A stretch of 64,000 bases of DNA from Faucicola sp902506225. Its GTDB lineage: Bacteria > Pseudomonadota > Gammaproteobacteria > Pseudomonadales > Moraxellaceae. The stretch's first letter is position 1, and each line of letters begins with the position of its first letter. The translations under genes and the position numbers were made by a program. The stretch spans positions 2,356,001 through 2,420,000 of the forward strand of contig LR733345.1 of assembly GCA_902506225.1 (NCBI GenBank), read 5' to 3'. This document shows positions 9,571 to 17,744 of this stretch, piece after piece. The notes below the pieces were generated by a model, which worked only from the letters and a program-made list of their open reading frames with translations, made no database searches and was not told where the DNA came from.

Positions 9571-10085
9571 TCGTCCTCGTCCTCGTCCTCCCCCCACAGG
9601 GTGGCAAGCTTTTTTCGCAAAATCAGTATGGCAGCTGCCTCCGCGAGTGCTTTGTCTTTGCGTTTTACTGCTTGTTTGAGTTGTTTGAGTTGTTTGAGTT
9701 GTTTGAGTTGTGTTTGGTCGGCTTGGTGCTGTTTGCGTGATTGTGCGGTTTGTTGTTCACTTGCGTTAAAGCCTGTGAGCGACTGGGCTTTCCACTGGGC
9801 GATTTGTTCGGGATATAGTCCTTTGTTACGGCAGTATTCGGCAAGTTCGGTTTCGTTGAGCTTTGCGGTGTCGATGATGATGGTGAGTTTGGTTTCTGGG
9901 CTTAACTCTTGGGTTCTGTGGTTGGTTGCCACGGTTTTCCCTTGTTGTTTGGCTCGGTTTCGCCAATTATACAGGGTTTGTTCGGCAATGTTTTCTTCTC
10001 GGGCAAGCTGAGCGATACTGCTTAGATTCGGTGATAGTAGTTTGTTTAGTATTGCTTGTTTGCGTTCTGCACTGTATTGTGCCAT
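9567..10085 (-). CDS. IS3-family transposase OrfA with expanded coiled coil
   Basis: About 172 residues. An AAGGAG ribosome-binding site precedes the ATG at 10085, so this start is preferred over the one at 10106. The N-terminal helix-turn-helix (IAQLAREENIAEQTLYNWR) recognises the IS ends. The C-terminal leucine-rich coiled coil contains four tandem LKQ repeats (9-bp DNA repeat at 9672-9707) where the sister copy at 33.7 kb has fewer. The acidic GEDEDEDE tail overlaps orfB. Confidence 0.88.
   Translation of the reverse strand: MAQYSAERKQAILNKLLSPNLSSIAQLAREENIAEQTLYNWRNRAKQQGKTVATNHRTQELSPETKLTIIIDTAKLNETELAEYCRNKGLYPEQIAQWKAQSLTGFNASEQQTAQSRKQHQADQTQLKQLKQLKQLKQAVKRKDKALAEAAAILILRKKLATLWGEDEDEDE
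9672..9707. repeat. 9-bp tandem repeat inside orfA
   Basis: The unit TTGTTTGAG is repeated four times, encoding LKQ on the minus strand. The sister IS copy lacks the expansion, so this is slippage since the copies diverged, and it keeps the frame. Confidence 0.9.
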
Positions 10086-10143
10086 GGTTGTCTCCTTTTC
10101 CCCCATTTGGGTTGTTTAGGTGGGGGTGACAACTATTCTGACA

Positions 10144-10320
10144 GTGGGGGCCTTGTAAGCTTTATAGTTACAGGGTTTTTAATTGAGTGGAAAAAAACTC
10201 GATTATACTGGATTTCCCATTGAATACCATTACTTGTGTAAATCATAAATAATAATTTCTTCAAAAGAGGTAATTGGGTAGTTATCAAATATTAAATTAC
10301 CTAACAACGAGCCAACTATG
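10144..10320. other. Spacer of unknown origin between two IS remnants
   Basis: AT-rich sequence with no credible reading frame, lying between IS3 copy 1 and a fragment of another IS3 element. Nothing recognisable is seen. Confidence 0.5.
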
Positions 10321-10444
10321 TATCACTTTGCTTTTAAATTCAGCATTATGACGTTTACGAACTTTTGTCATTAGATAGACCTCTTTTCTTAAGGGCTATT
10401 CTATCTTATTTGCTACAATTTTTTGGTCTAGTTTTCGGGGAGTA
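10321..10444 (-). mobile_element. Terminal fragment of the IS3 element type seen at 55-56 kb
   Basis: Nearly identical to 56064-56188: it contains the end sequence (…GGGAGTA), the leader and the first codons of orfA (MTKVRKRHNAEFK on the minus strand). The rest of the IS is gone, so this is a deletion scar. Confidence 0.85.
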
Positions 10445-10695
10445 TTATACTAACTGAAAAGGAACTTAAGGCAAAGTATGGTCATAGTATTGTTAAGCTT
10501 GCTAAAGCCTATAATGAAAACTATCAAGATAACCTTTCATTAAAGGATATTAACTTTATTGAATGTGCTGCTGATGCAAGATATGGAGCAGTTAATATTC
10601 CAATTGAAGACATTATGAAAGCTCAACAGTGGTTTTTTTATATGTGTCAGACTATTAACTTTAACCCAGTTTTAATAAAAAAACCTACGGTATAA
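10445..10695 (+). pseudogene. C-terminal remnant of a small HEPN-like hypothetical protein
   Basis: An open frame without a start reads ...KELKAKYGHSIVKLAKAY and ...FIECAADARYGAVNIP before a stop at 10693. The helical, lysine-rich character and the ECAADARYG stretch resemble HEPN-domain proteins, but the assignment is tentative. The 5' part is replaced by the IS3 fragment immediately to the left. The stop lies four bases before the MocR start, so the gene may once have been cotranscribed with it. Confidence 0.5.
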
Positions 10696-10699
10696 AATA

Positions 10700-12094
10700 A
10701 TGACATCCAAAACCCAACAAGTGATTAATCACATTCAAGACAATATTCATTGGCAAATCTATAAAAAAGGTGAGCGTATCCCTGCAGTACGTGAATTGGC
10801 AAAAACCTTGAATGTCTCGGCTTATACAGTGTCGCAAGCTTACGACAAACTGGTCGCACAAGGCATAATTTATGCCAAGCAAGGCTCTGGCTATTATGTT
10901 AGCTTACCCACTCAGCAAATATTAGCTAAAGTTGATGTGCCTGTCCTAAACCAAAACGTGTTAGATACAGGTTGGTTGCTTCAGCATTTATTTAATGATT
11001 TTCCTGCGCTACATTGTTCGGGTAGCGGTTTGTTATCGCCTGAATGGCTGTATCCACAGAACCACATTATTAAAGCCCATAAAAAAGTCTCCCAGCACAT
11101 GAATTTCGTATATGGTTACGGTAGTTTGCAAGGTTATTTACCACTACGAGAACAACTGTCTAGGCAGTTGGCAGATATTAATATCTTGGCACATCCTGAT
11201 GCCATGCTTACCACATCAGGGGTGTCTTCTGCGATTGAAACAATTGCACGAGCCATGTGCCAAACAGGTGATTATGTGTTGGTTGATGATCCAACGTGGT
11301 TTTGGATAATTGGTTGCTTGCAGCAACTTGGGCTTAATGTCATCGGTGTTAATCGAAATAGCCATGGCATGGATATTGAGCAGTTGCAACAGATTTTAGA
11401 GAGTTATCGCCCGAAACTGTATATTACCAACAGCGTACTGCATAACCCGACTTCGTTTAATTTGCCACCCAATAATATTTTTGAAGTACTAAGGCTTATG
11501 GCAGAATATGATTGTTATATCGTTGAGGATGATGTCTATCGGTATTTTATTGAAGACAACAATGTCATGCGATACGCCACACTCGACGGACTGCAAAGAG
11601 TATTCTATGTGACAGGGGTATCGAAAGTGCTTGGCGGCAATTGGCGGGTCGGGCTGGTTTGCTGCCCACAAGTCAAACTTGAAGCAGTGTTAAGACAAAA
11701 AATGCTCACCAACATGACTTGTCCTGAGCTGACCGAACGCACCATTTGTGAGATTTGGCAAGACAATGCCTATAAGAAACACCTTTTGACCATGCAGCGG
11801 CGACTCAGAGACGCCCATGAGACGTTAAAAAAATCGATTAATGAAATTGGTCTAGTGTATCCCAATCACACGATGCAAGGGTTATTTGTGTGGCTTAATG
11901 TCGGTGTTGATAGTAAGGCCTTAGCGTTGCAAGCTTACAAAGACGGTTGGATAGTTGCCCCGAGCCATTTATTTAGTCCTACCGCAAAGAATAATACGCA
12001 TATTCGGCTGAATGTCACTCGTACCAGTCCTGCGTTTTTAAAATGGTTAAAAAGCTATTTGCAAACAGTAAATAGCCAACAAGCTTACAAATAG
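10700..12094 (+). CDS. MocR-type regulator (GntR HTH fused to aminotransferase fold)
   Basis: 464 residues. The N-terminal GntR winged helix spans residues 5-70 (RIPAVRELAKTLNVSAYTVSQAYDKL). The rest is a PLP-dependent aspartate-aminotransferase fold, with DDPTWFW, NPTSFNLP, VEDDVYRYF and the candidate PLP-lysine segment TGVSKVLGGNWRVGLV. MocR proteins bind PLP or an amino compound and regulate a neighbour. Here the next gene is an aldo/keto reductase on the same strand, with 230 bp between them. The target is unknown. Confidence 0.88.
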   Translation: MTSKTQQVINHIQDNIHWQIYKKGERIPAVRELAKTLNVSAYTVSQAYDKLVAQGIIYAKQGSGYYVSLPTQQILAKVDVPVLNQNVLDTGWLLQHLFNDFPALHCSGSGLLSPEWLYPQNHIIKAHKKVSQHMNFVYGYGSLQGYLPLREQLSRQLADINILAHPDAMLTTSGVSSAIETIARAMCQTGDYVLVDDPTWFWIIGCLQQLGLNVIGVNRNSHGMDIEQLQQILESYRPKLYITNSVLHNPTSFNLPPNNIFEVLRLMAEYDCYIVEDDVYRYFIEDNNVMRYATLDGLQRVFYVTGVSKVLGGNWRVGLVCCPQVKLEAVLRQKMLTNMTCPELTERTICEIWQDNAYKKHLLTMQRRLRDAHETLKKSINEIGLVYPNHTMQGLFVWLNVGVDSKALALQAYKDGWIVAPSHLFSPTAKNNTHIRLNVTRTSPAFLKWLKSYLQTVNSQQAYK

Positions 12095-12324
12095 TATTGT
12101 TATAGCTTGCAATACACTTGAGTAAATTACCCAAGAAGTGGTGTATGATAAAAAAAACGGAGGAATTTATAAGGTTATTTTTTATTAGAACACCTATTTT
12201 TGTTGAATTCAGGTTTAAAAAATTCTCAAAGCTCTATGATACCTTTTTTATATCACATAAATAACAATTCCATCGATTTTATAAAACAGTGAAGATGACG
12301 TTTTACTATTATGGAACAATTGTT

Positions 12325-13323
12325 ATGAAAACCAGACTTTTGGCTAACGACTTACAGGTTAGCAGTATCGGCTTTGGAGCCATGGGATTAAGTGAGTTTT
12401 ATGGTGACGTCGATGATAACCAGTCGTTAACGGTGCTTAATGAACTCCTAAATTTGGATATGAATTTTATTGATACTGCCGATATGTATGGTGGCGGTCA
12501 TAATGAACAGTTGTTGGGGAAGTTCATAAATGACTTACCCCAGCAAGATAAACAAAAATTTATTATTGCTACAAAATGTGGTATTCAACGCTTGCAAGCA
12601 GGTAGCTACAACCGTGCAATTAATAATTCTCCTGAGTACATAACCCAATGCTGTGACGAGTCTTTAAAACGTCTAGGCTTAGATGCCATCGATTTATTTT
12701 ATCTACATCGCATTGATAAAAATGTGCCTATTGAAGAAAGCGTAGGTTGTCTGGCAGACCTTGTCAAGCAAGGTAAAATACGCCACATTGGTCTTTGTGA
12801 AGTTTCAGAGACTACCCTTCGTAAAGCTCATGCCGTCTTTCCTATTACCGCATTACAAACAGAGTACTCGTTATGGACACGGGATATTGAAACCGACATT
12901 TTGCCTGCGGTGAAAGAGCTGGGAATTGGCTTCGTACCATATTCGCCATTAGGCAGAGGATTTTTAACAGGAAAATATACCAGTAATGATGATTTTAGCG
13001 ACAAGGATTTTCGCAAACACAATGCACGGTTTTCACCTGAGAACTTAAATCATAATATTCGATTATTAACCACCATTGAGCCCATTGCTCAAAAGTATCA
13101 AGCAACCATGGGGCAAATTGCGCTAGCTTGGCTACTGGCTCAATACGATAAATTAGTGCCGATTCCAGGCACTAAAAAACTTTCCTATTTGATAGAAAAT
13201 GCGAAAGCCGCGGATATTGTACTTGAGGAAGATGATGTAAAATTTTTAAATCATCTTCCCAATGAAATCCAAGTACAAGGCAATCGTTACAGCGATGAAG
13301 GTATGAAAGGCGTCAATGCGTAA
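12325..13323 (+). CDS. Aldo/keto reductase
   Basis: About 332 residues of the AKR (β/α)8 fold. It shows the cofactor and catalytic landmarks GFGAMGLSEFYGD, DTADMYGGGHNE (Asp and Tyr of the tetrad), KCGIQ (Lys) and YLHRIDKNVPIE (His), and the C-terminal NADPH-site segment IPGTKKLSYLIENA. The in-frame GTG at 12289 would add 12 poor residues. The ATG at 12325 begins the recognisable MKTRLLANDLQVSSIGFG. It belongs to the AKR13/YakC-like group. The substrate is unknown. Confidence 0.87.
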   Translation: MKTRLLANDLQVSSIGFGAMGLSEFYGDVDDNQSLTVLNELLNLDMNFIDTADMYGGGHNEQLLGKFINDLPQQDKQKFIIATKCGIQRLQAGSYNRAINNSPEYITQCCDESLKRLGLDAIDLFYLHRIDKNVPIEESVGCLADLVKQGKIRHIGLCEVSETTLRKAHAVFPITALQTEYSLWTRDIETDILPAVKELGIGFVPYSPLGRGFLTGKYTSNDDFSDKDFRKHNARFSPENLNHNIRLLTTIEPIAQKYQATMGQIALAWLLAQYDKLVPIPGTKKLSYLIENAKAADIVLEEDDVKFLNHLPNEIQVQGNRYSDEGMKGVNA

Positions 13324-13354
13324 GTTTAAATAAATAAACGCTGAAAATTGATAT

Positions 13355-14257
13355 TTATAGGGATGTAAGGCTTTCAATAATATCAAGAACCGCCGCATTC
13401 TTTTCATTACAGCGTACTGCCATATAGATATCAATATTTAAATGCTCATTATCTTCATTTGTCAGTGTCTTCCAGCAACAGCCTGGTTGCTGGAAGTTGC
13501 AAACTGAACGTGGCATCAGGGCAATACCTCTGCCTTTAGCGATTTTATCAAACATCATGATCGAGTCTTTAGGTTCTGCTACTTTTTTTAAAAGCACCGC
13601 CAAATGTTGGAAATATGCCTCACACTTATCATAATAGGCAGGGTTTTCATTTCTGCTAAACCAATATAAAGGCAAATCTGCTACCTCGCTTAACGCCACA
13701 GACTGGTTTTTACTGACAATATGATTTGAAGGTATCACCAACATCAAAGGCTCTGTATAAACCTTCACAAATCTTACCGCATCATCGATGAAAACCTTTT
13801 CCCCAATCAAAACAATGTCCAACTTACCCTTCAACAAATTCTGCAGTAATTGTTGTGAGGTAAAATTCTCATGAATTGAATCGATTAGAGCGTCAAACTG
13901 AGTTAATTGATTAAAAATAGCGGGGATGTTCTCAAAATTGACAAACCGGGTATAACCTATCTTAATTTTCTTAGGACGGGAAACCAATTCAATAGTTTCA
14001 GCTAAGTCATCCAGTAGCGGTTCGACTTTTTCTAATAATTCTTGACCAGCCGTGGTGAGGAGTACCTCATGGGTATTCCGCAAAAATAAAGGTTGTCCAA
14101 TTAAGTCTTCTAAAGCTTGAATTTGCCGTGTTAAAGGCGGTTGGGTCAAGTTTAGCTGTTCTGCGGCTTTTCTAAAGTTTAACTCGTGACAAACCGCTAA
14201 AAAGCATTGAATCTGCCTAATAGTAGGCAATCTAGTGGGTAAATAAGGGGTAGTCAT
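13355..14257 (-). CDS. LysR-family transcriptional regulator
   Basis: About 300 residues from the ATG at 14257. The HTH is FRKAAEQLNLTQPPLTRQIQ, typical of the BenM/CatM-CbbR group, followed by a LysR substrate-binding domain. It is divergent from the MFS exporter gene (14452) across about 190 bp, so that exporter and the CMD-like gene behind it are the expected targets. Confidence 0.86.
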   Translation of the reverse strand: MTTPYLPTRLPTIRQIQCFLAVCHELNFRKAAEQLNLTQPPLTRQIQALEDLIGQPLFLRNTHEVLLTTAGQELLEKVEPLLDDLAETIELVSRPKKIKIGYTRFVNFENIPAIFNQLTQFDALIDSIHENFTSQQLLQNLLKGKLDIVLIGEKVFIDDAVRFVKVYTEPLMLVIPSNHIVSKNQSVALSEVADLPLYWFSRNENPAYYDKCEAYFQHLAVLLKKVAEPKDSIMMFDKIAKGRGIALMPRSVCNFQQPGCCWKTLTNEDNEHLNIDIYMAVRCNEKNAAVLDIIESLTSL

Positions 14258-14451
14258 GAACAACTTCTTATTAGAAAAAATTCAAAAATGGTGATACCAA
14301 AAAAGTATAACACAATTAAGAATTCCACAAAATTTTATGGATGATAGATTATGCCTATCTAGCTCAACTGACAAATTAAAGGCAGTTTATTTTTTTTCAG
14401 ATTATGTGGCTAAAAAATTGGCATTAAATATCGTCTTTAGGATGAAATATT

Positions 14452-15642
14452 ATGGGCGTAACTATGAATGTAGAGGAAAACTCTAACTTATCAATAAAAA
14501 ATTGGTTAGCCATATTGGTGCTTGCGATTTCAACCTTTATCATTGTCACCACAGAATTAGCCCCTGTTGGTTTGCTAACCCCAATGGCTAAGGACTTCGG
14601 GGTTTCAGAATCCCAGATTGGTGTAACGGTTACGATTTATGCGTGGGTAGGGGCATTCAGTGCCATTCTTGCGTCAGTTTTTCTAGGCAATATTGCAAAG
14701 AAGACATTACTCATTGTTCTGATCACTATACTGTTAGCGTCAAATACATTATCAGCGACCGTAACAACCTATTCGATGCTTCTGGTAGCTCGAGTAATTG
14801 GGGCTTTGGCTCATGGTTCATTTTGGGCAATCATTGGTGCAACAGCCGTTGCCATCGTACCACCTAAGCATATTGGTGTGGCAACTTCCATCGTATTTGG
14901 GGGTGTATCTGCTGCAAGCGTGTTTGGGGTACCGTTATCCAATTATATTGGTATAGCTTTAGGGTGGCATAACGCATTTTGGTTAATGGCTATATTAAGT
15001 GCGATTGCACTAGTGGGTATTTTATTGCTAATTCCTCGAATACAGTCAAACAGTGCCATTGGCATTGCATCATTAAAGCACGTTTTTCAGTCAGCAACCT
15101 TAAGAAAAATTTATCTGGCAACGTTAATTGTCATTACAGCTCATTTTGCGGCTTTTACCTTTATTGAACCTTGGCTACAGACGCAACAGCTATTCCCTTC
15201 GACCTATATTCCTATCGCATTATTTACGTTCGGTATTGCAGGGTTATTAGGTAATTTTATCACAGGGTTTACCATCGATAAATTTTTAAAGCCTACTGTT
15301 AGCATTTCAATTATATTGATGAGTTCTACCCTTCTTTATCTAGGTCTGAATCAGAAAAATCTTTCACAAATAACCATTTTTACTTGTCTGGTAGTGTGGG
15401 GATTAGCAGTGTCAGGTATTTTTGTAGGCTTTCAAACTTGGGTATTGAAGTTGGCAGATAAAGAAGTATTTCCTGCTTCAGCGATTTATGTCTCTTGCTT
15501 TAATTTAGCCATTGGTTTAGGAGCGATACTTGGGGCATGGGGTGTAGCACAATTTCCGATTTCCCAACTGTATTTATACGCAGGATTAATTATTGCTGGT
15601 TCGATATTGTTAATATTGCTAATTCCTTCAAACAACCGTTAA
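14452..15642 (+). CDS. MFS efflux transporter (DHA1, SotB/YdeA-like)
   Basis: 396 residues with 12 predicted membrane segments. The N-terminal LAPVGLLTPMAKDFG and TVTIYAWVGAFSAI follow the sugar-efflux/arabinose-exporter SotB-YdeA pattern. An AGGA ribosome-binding site lies 9 bases before the ATG. It is followed after 12 bp by a carboxymuconolactone-decarboxylase-like gene, so the two formed an operon before the IS insertion. The substrate is unknown. Confidence 0.82.
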   Translation: MGVTMNVEENSNLSIKNWLAILVLAISTFIIVTTELAPVGLLTPMAKDFGVSESQIGVTVTIYAWVGAFSAILASVFLGNIAKKTLLIVLITILLASNTLSATVTTYSMLLVARVIGALAHGSFWAIIGATAVAIVPPKHIGVATSIVFGGVSAASVFGVPLSNYIGIALGWHNAFWLMAILSAIALVGILLLIPRIQSNSAIGIASLKHVFQSATLRKIYLATLIVITAHFAAFTFIEPWLQTQQLFPSTYIPIALFTFGIAGLLGNFITGFTIDKFLKPTVSISIILMSSTLLYLGLNQKNLSQITIFTCLVVWGLAVSGIFVGFQTWVLKLADKEVFPASAIYVSCFNLAIGLGAILGAWGVAQFPISQLYLYAGLIIAGSILLILLIPSNNR

Positions 15643-15950
15643 GTGAGGATTTAAATGACTATGATGAACGATTTAACAGCCTATGGCAGAGCCATTATGG
15701 ATACTCTTGAAACAGGCTTAGCAGATAAGGTAACTGGGCGTTTGAGCGAGCTAGATGCGGATTTACCTAACTTAATAACTGATTATGCCTTTGGTGCCGT
15801 GGTTGGCAGAGAGGGCTTAGATTTAAAAACAAGAGAAATGCTAACCGTCGCCTCGCTAGTTTCTTTAGGTAATGCTATGCCCCAATTACAATTACATATG
15901 CGAGCGGCGTTAAATGTGGGTGTTACCCCAAAAGAGCTGTTAGAACCTGT

Positions 15951-16478
15951 TCACAATCTTTTCAATAACAAAGCGATGAAAGCAAGATTGGTAAATTGAA
16001 GGCTCGAATTTAAATGACGCTCACAGTTTTTCCATAAGCGTCTATTTTTCTCAAGCCAAGCAAACGAACGTTCTACAACCCATCGCTTTGGTATGACTTT
16101 AAACGTGTGCAATTCATCTCTTTTGGCAACTCCTGTGGTAACGGTTTCGCCTAAAATAGATTTAACACTATTAGCAAATGGCTCACCTCGATAACCGCCA
16201 TCAACCATCACATTTTTTACGCGGCTTAAGCGTTTAGCATGTTGACGAAGTAACGTTGTAGCACCCTCACGGTCGGTGATATTGGCAGTGGTAATACAGA
16301 TAGCATGCGGCAAGCCTTGGCTGTCTACTGCAATATGGCGCTTAATCCCTGATACTTTCTTTCCTGCGTCATAGCCTTTGTACTTAGCGGTATCTGTGTT
16401 CTTAACGCTTTGAGCATCGATGATGATAAAACTGGTTTTACCCTTGCGTTTGTCCTTCTTTCGCGCTTTTTTGACCAA
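15951..16478 (-). CDS. IS5-family transposase, catalytic frame
   Basis: About 175 residues. The DDE core is visible: IIIDAQSVKNTD (first D), VMVDGGYRGEPF (second D) and the C-terminal RWVVERSFAWLEKNRRLWKN (glutamate in YREK-like position). It lacks its own N-terminal DNA-binding part. It must be joined to the upstream frame at the run of eight adenines (minus strand) near 16480-16487. Confidence 0.85.
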   Translation of the reverse strand: MVKKARKKDKRKGKTSFIIIDAQSVKNTDTAKYKGYDAGKKVSGIKRHIAVDSQGLPHAICITTANITDREGATTLLRQHAKRLSRVKNVMVDGGYRGEPFANSVKSILGETVTTGVAKRDELHTFKVIPKRWVVERSFAWLEKNRRLWKNCERHLNSSLQFTNLAFIALLLKRL

Positions 16479-16746
16479 TTTTTTTTAAGGCTTGGTCAAG
16501 AATGCTGTTGCCTTCTTCGTCAAGCTCGCTCCATTTCTGAAAGTATGAGTGGACGGTGCGCCATTTGGGAAAGTCATGGGGCAGCTGTCGCCATTGGCAA
16601 CCTGTTCTTAGTACATACAATAACCCACAAAATACGTCATAAAGGTCAACCGTTCTTGGTTTGGTCTTCTTCCGAGCACTTTCTAAAATAGGTAGTATGT
16701 GCTCAAATTGTTTTCGGCTAATGTCGCTTGGATAGGCTTTTCTCAT
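16438..16746 (-). CDS. IS5-family transposase, N-terminal frame
   Basis: 102 residues corresponding to DUF4096, the N-terminal domain of IS5 transposases (GLLYVLRTGCQWRQLPHDFP). It overlaps the catalytic frame. The A8 run in TTAAAAAAAATTGG is the likely site of programmed frameshifting or transcriptional slippage that makes the full-length enzyme. Confidence 0.85.
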   Translation of the reverse strand: MRKAYPSDISRKQFEHILPILESARKKTKPRTVDLYDVFCGLLYVLRTGCQWRQLPHDFPKWRTVHSYFQKWSELDEEGNSILDQALKKIGQKSAKEGQTQG

Positions 16747-17038
16747 GGTGATTGATTCGGTTATTAATTGATTATGTAGCTTATGCTAGCATATTTTTTA
16801 ATCGTGAACAGGTTCTTAGAAGTTGTGATTCAAATGGCGGTCTATGCCGGTGTACCTGCTTGTATGAATGGCTTAACGGCCTATAGAGAAGCTATGGCAG
16901 CCACGGATCATGAGTTACCAAATATTTGATTTAGAAAATAGTATTTAACATAAAATAAATTGTGCGAATACGTACTAATAATATTTGTTTAATATTGTCT
17001 TGATTCCATGTTGGGTTTTGTCCAAATATTGGAGTCTT

Positions 17039-17065
17039 CGATAAACCCGGAGCGGTTCACTTCAA
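17039..17065. mobile_element. Isolated IS3-type terminal repeat
   Basis: The sequence ending CCCGGAGCGGTTCA matches the terminal repeats of the IS3 element at 43081-44475 (…CCCGGGGCGGTTCA). No body of the element is attached. Confidence 0.6.
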
Positions 17066-17086
17066 AAGCTTGGCGTAACTTGTGCA

Positions 17087-17308
17087 GTAATAGCCAGTGA
17101 TACTTGGGACAGTTTTGTCAATGGGTTTGAAGGCTTTACTCAAAAGATCGGTAAGTTTTTTACCGTAGGTATTGAAGGAAATAATTGTCGTATTCGACAT
17201 AGAATAAAACGAGCAGTCAGGCGAAGTTGTAACTTCTCCAAAAAACTCGAAAACCACTTCAAAGCCTTTGATTTAGTATTTTTTTACATTAATAATGGGT
17301 ATGTTTGA
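17087..17308 (+). pseudogene. IS1-family transposase, C-terminal fragment
   Basis: My translation gives ...SDTWDSFVNGFEG, TVGIEGNNCRIRHRIKRAV and FSKKLENHFKAFDLVFFYI ending NNGYV-stop. This parallels the fragment at 8099-8470 but is a diverged copy. The upstream half is missing, cut at an IS3-type terminal repeat. Confidence 0.8.
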
Positions 17309-17347
17309 TATCAGCATACTTTTTGATGCACCACCAAATTATATATT

Positions 17348-17364
17348 GATAATGATTATCATTT
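17348..17364. promoter_or_regulatory. Orphan Fur-box-like sequence
   Basis: GATAATGATTATCATTT matches 15 of 19 positions of the E. coli Fur consensus, counting the two following bases. It lies between an IS1 fragment and an IS630 fragment. The next intact gene (lactonase) is almost 400 bp away, so its original target was probably deleted. Confidence 0.55.
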
Positions 17365-17456
17365 GTATTATTATCCTCACAATTTTATTATACCAATGCT
17401 TCGGATGAGTTATGCCTTGTTTGACTGAACATATTGATAGGTTGTCAGTACAAAAC

Positions 17457-17567
17457 CTAATTAATGCTTACTGTATTGAAATAAATCGATTTAAAATAAT
17501 AATGTTTGTATCCTTGTTCAAGCGCTTTACGCTCGGCTTCGCTCAGTTTAATTTGTCTTACTTTCAT
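17457..17567 (-). pseudogene. IS630-type transposase, N-terminal scrap
   Basis: 36 codons beginning MKVRQIKLSEAERKALEQGY, typical of the start of an IS630 transposase, ending in an early stop. The remainder of the element is absent. The short AT-rich leader to its right (17568-17640) may be the IS end. Confidence 0.6.
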
Positions 17568-17744
17568 GGTAGCTTTTTATGCAGGTTATAAGTAGCTACT
17601 ATTATAATATAAATTTGTTCGATTACTTATAGTTGAATTAATACGTAATAAATGCTAGAGATTTTGAAAGATAAGGAGGGAAATGATTTTAAGTAAGGCT
17701 TTATAAAAAACCTCATTCATATTTTATATAAAAGGAGCATTAAC

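Larger units (their letters stand above)
8471..10143 (-). mobile_element. Complete IS3-family element, copy 1
   Basis: About 1673 bp bounded by imperfect inverted repeats TGTCAAGATAGTTGTCACC (8471 side) and TGTCAGAATAGTTGTCACCC (10143 side). It encodes overlapping orfA and orfB on the minus strand. A sister copy lies at 33646-35294 on the plus strand. Sequence shared outside these ends (CCCCCAC on one side, CGGTGTT on the other) means the true termini could extend a few bases further. It is inserted in an IS1-like transposase gene. Confidence 0.85.
15943..16815 (-). mobile_element. IS5-family element (IS427/IS1031-like) with TSD TTA
   Basis: 873 bp with terminal inverted repeats GAACCTGTTCAC at both ends, flanked by a 3-bp target duplication TTA (15940-15942 and 16816-16818). 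It carries two overlapping minus-strand frames that together form one transposase. Confidence 0.92.
15655..16929 (+). pseudogene. Carboxymuconolactone decarboxylase-family gene split by IS5-type element
   Basis: Two halves (15655-15942 and 16819-16929) rejoin exactly in frame when the 873-bp IS and one copy of the TTA duplication are removed. The product is a 132-residue AhpD/CMD-like protein running ...PKELLEVVIQMAVYAGVPA... to ...DHELPNI. The family contains γ-carboxymuconolactone decarboxylases and peroxidase-like alkylhydroperoxidases. The cysteine pair of AhpD is not present in the rejoined sequence, which favours the CMD-like subgroup. Inactivation appears recent because no other damage is visible. 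Confidence 0.88.

Noticed and set aside
16438..16478. The two IS5 frames as evidence of a dead transposase.
   Set aside because: The overlap at a run of eight adenines is the normal programmed frameshift/slippage arrangement in this group.
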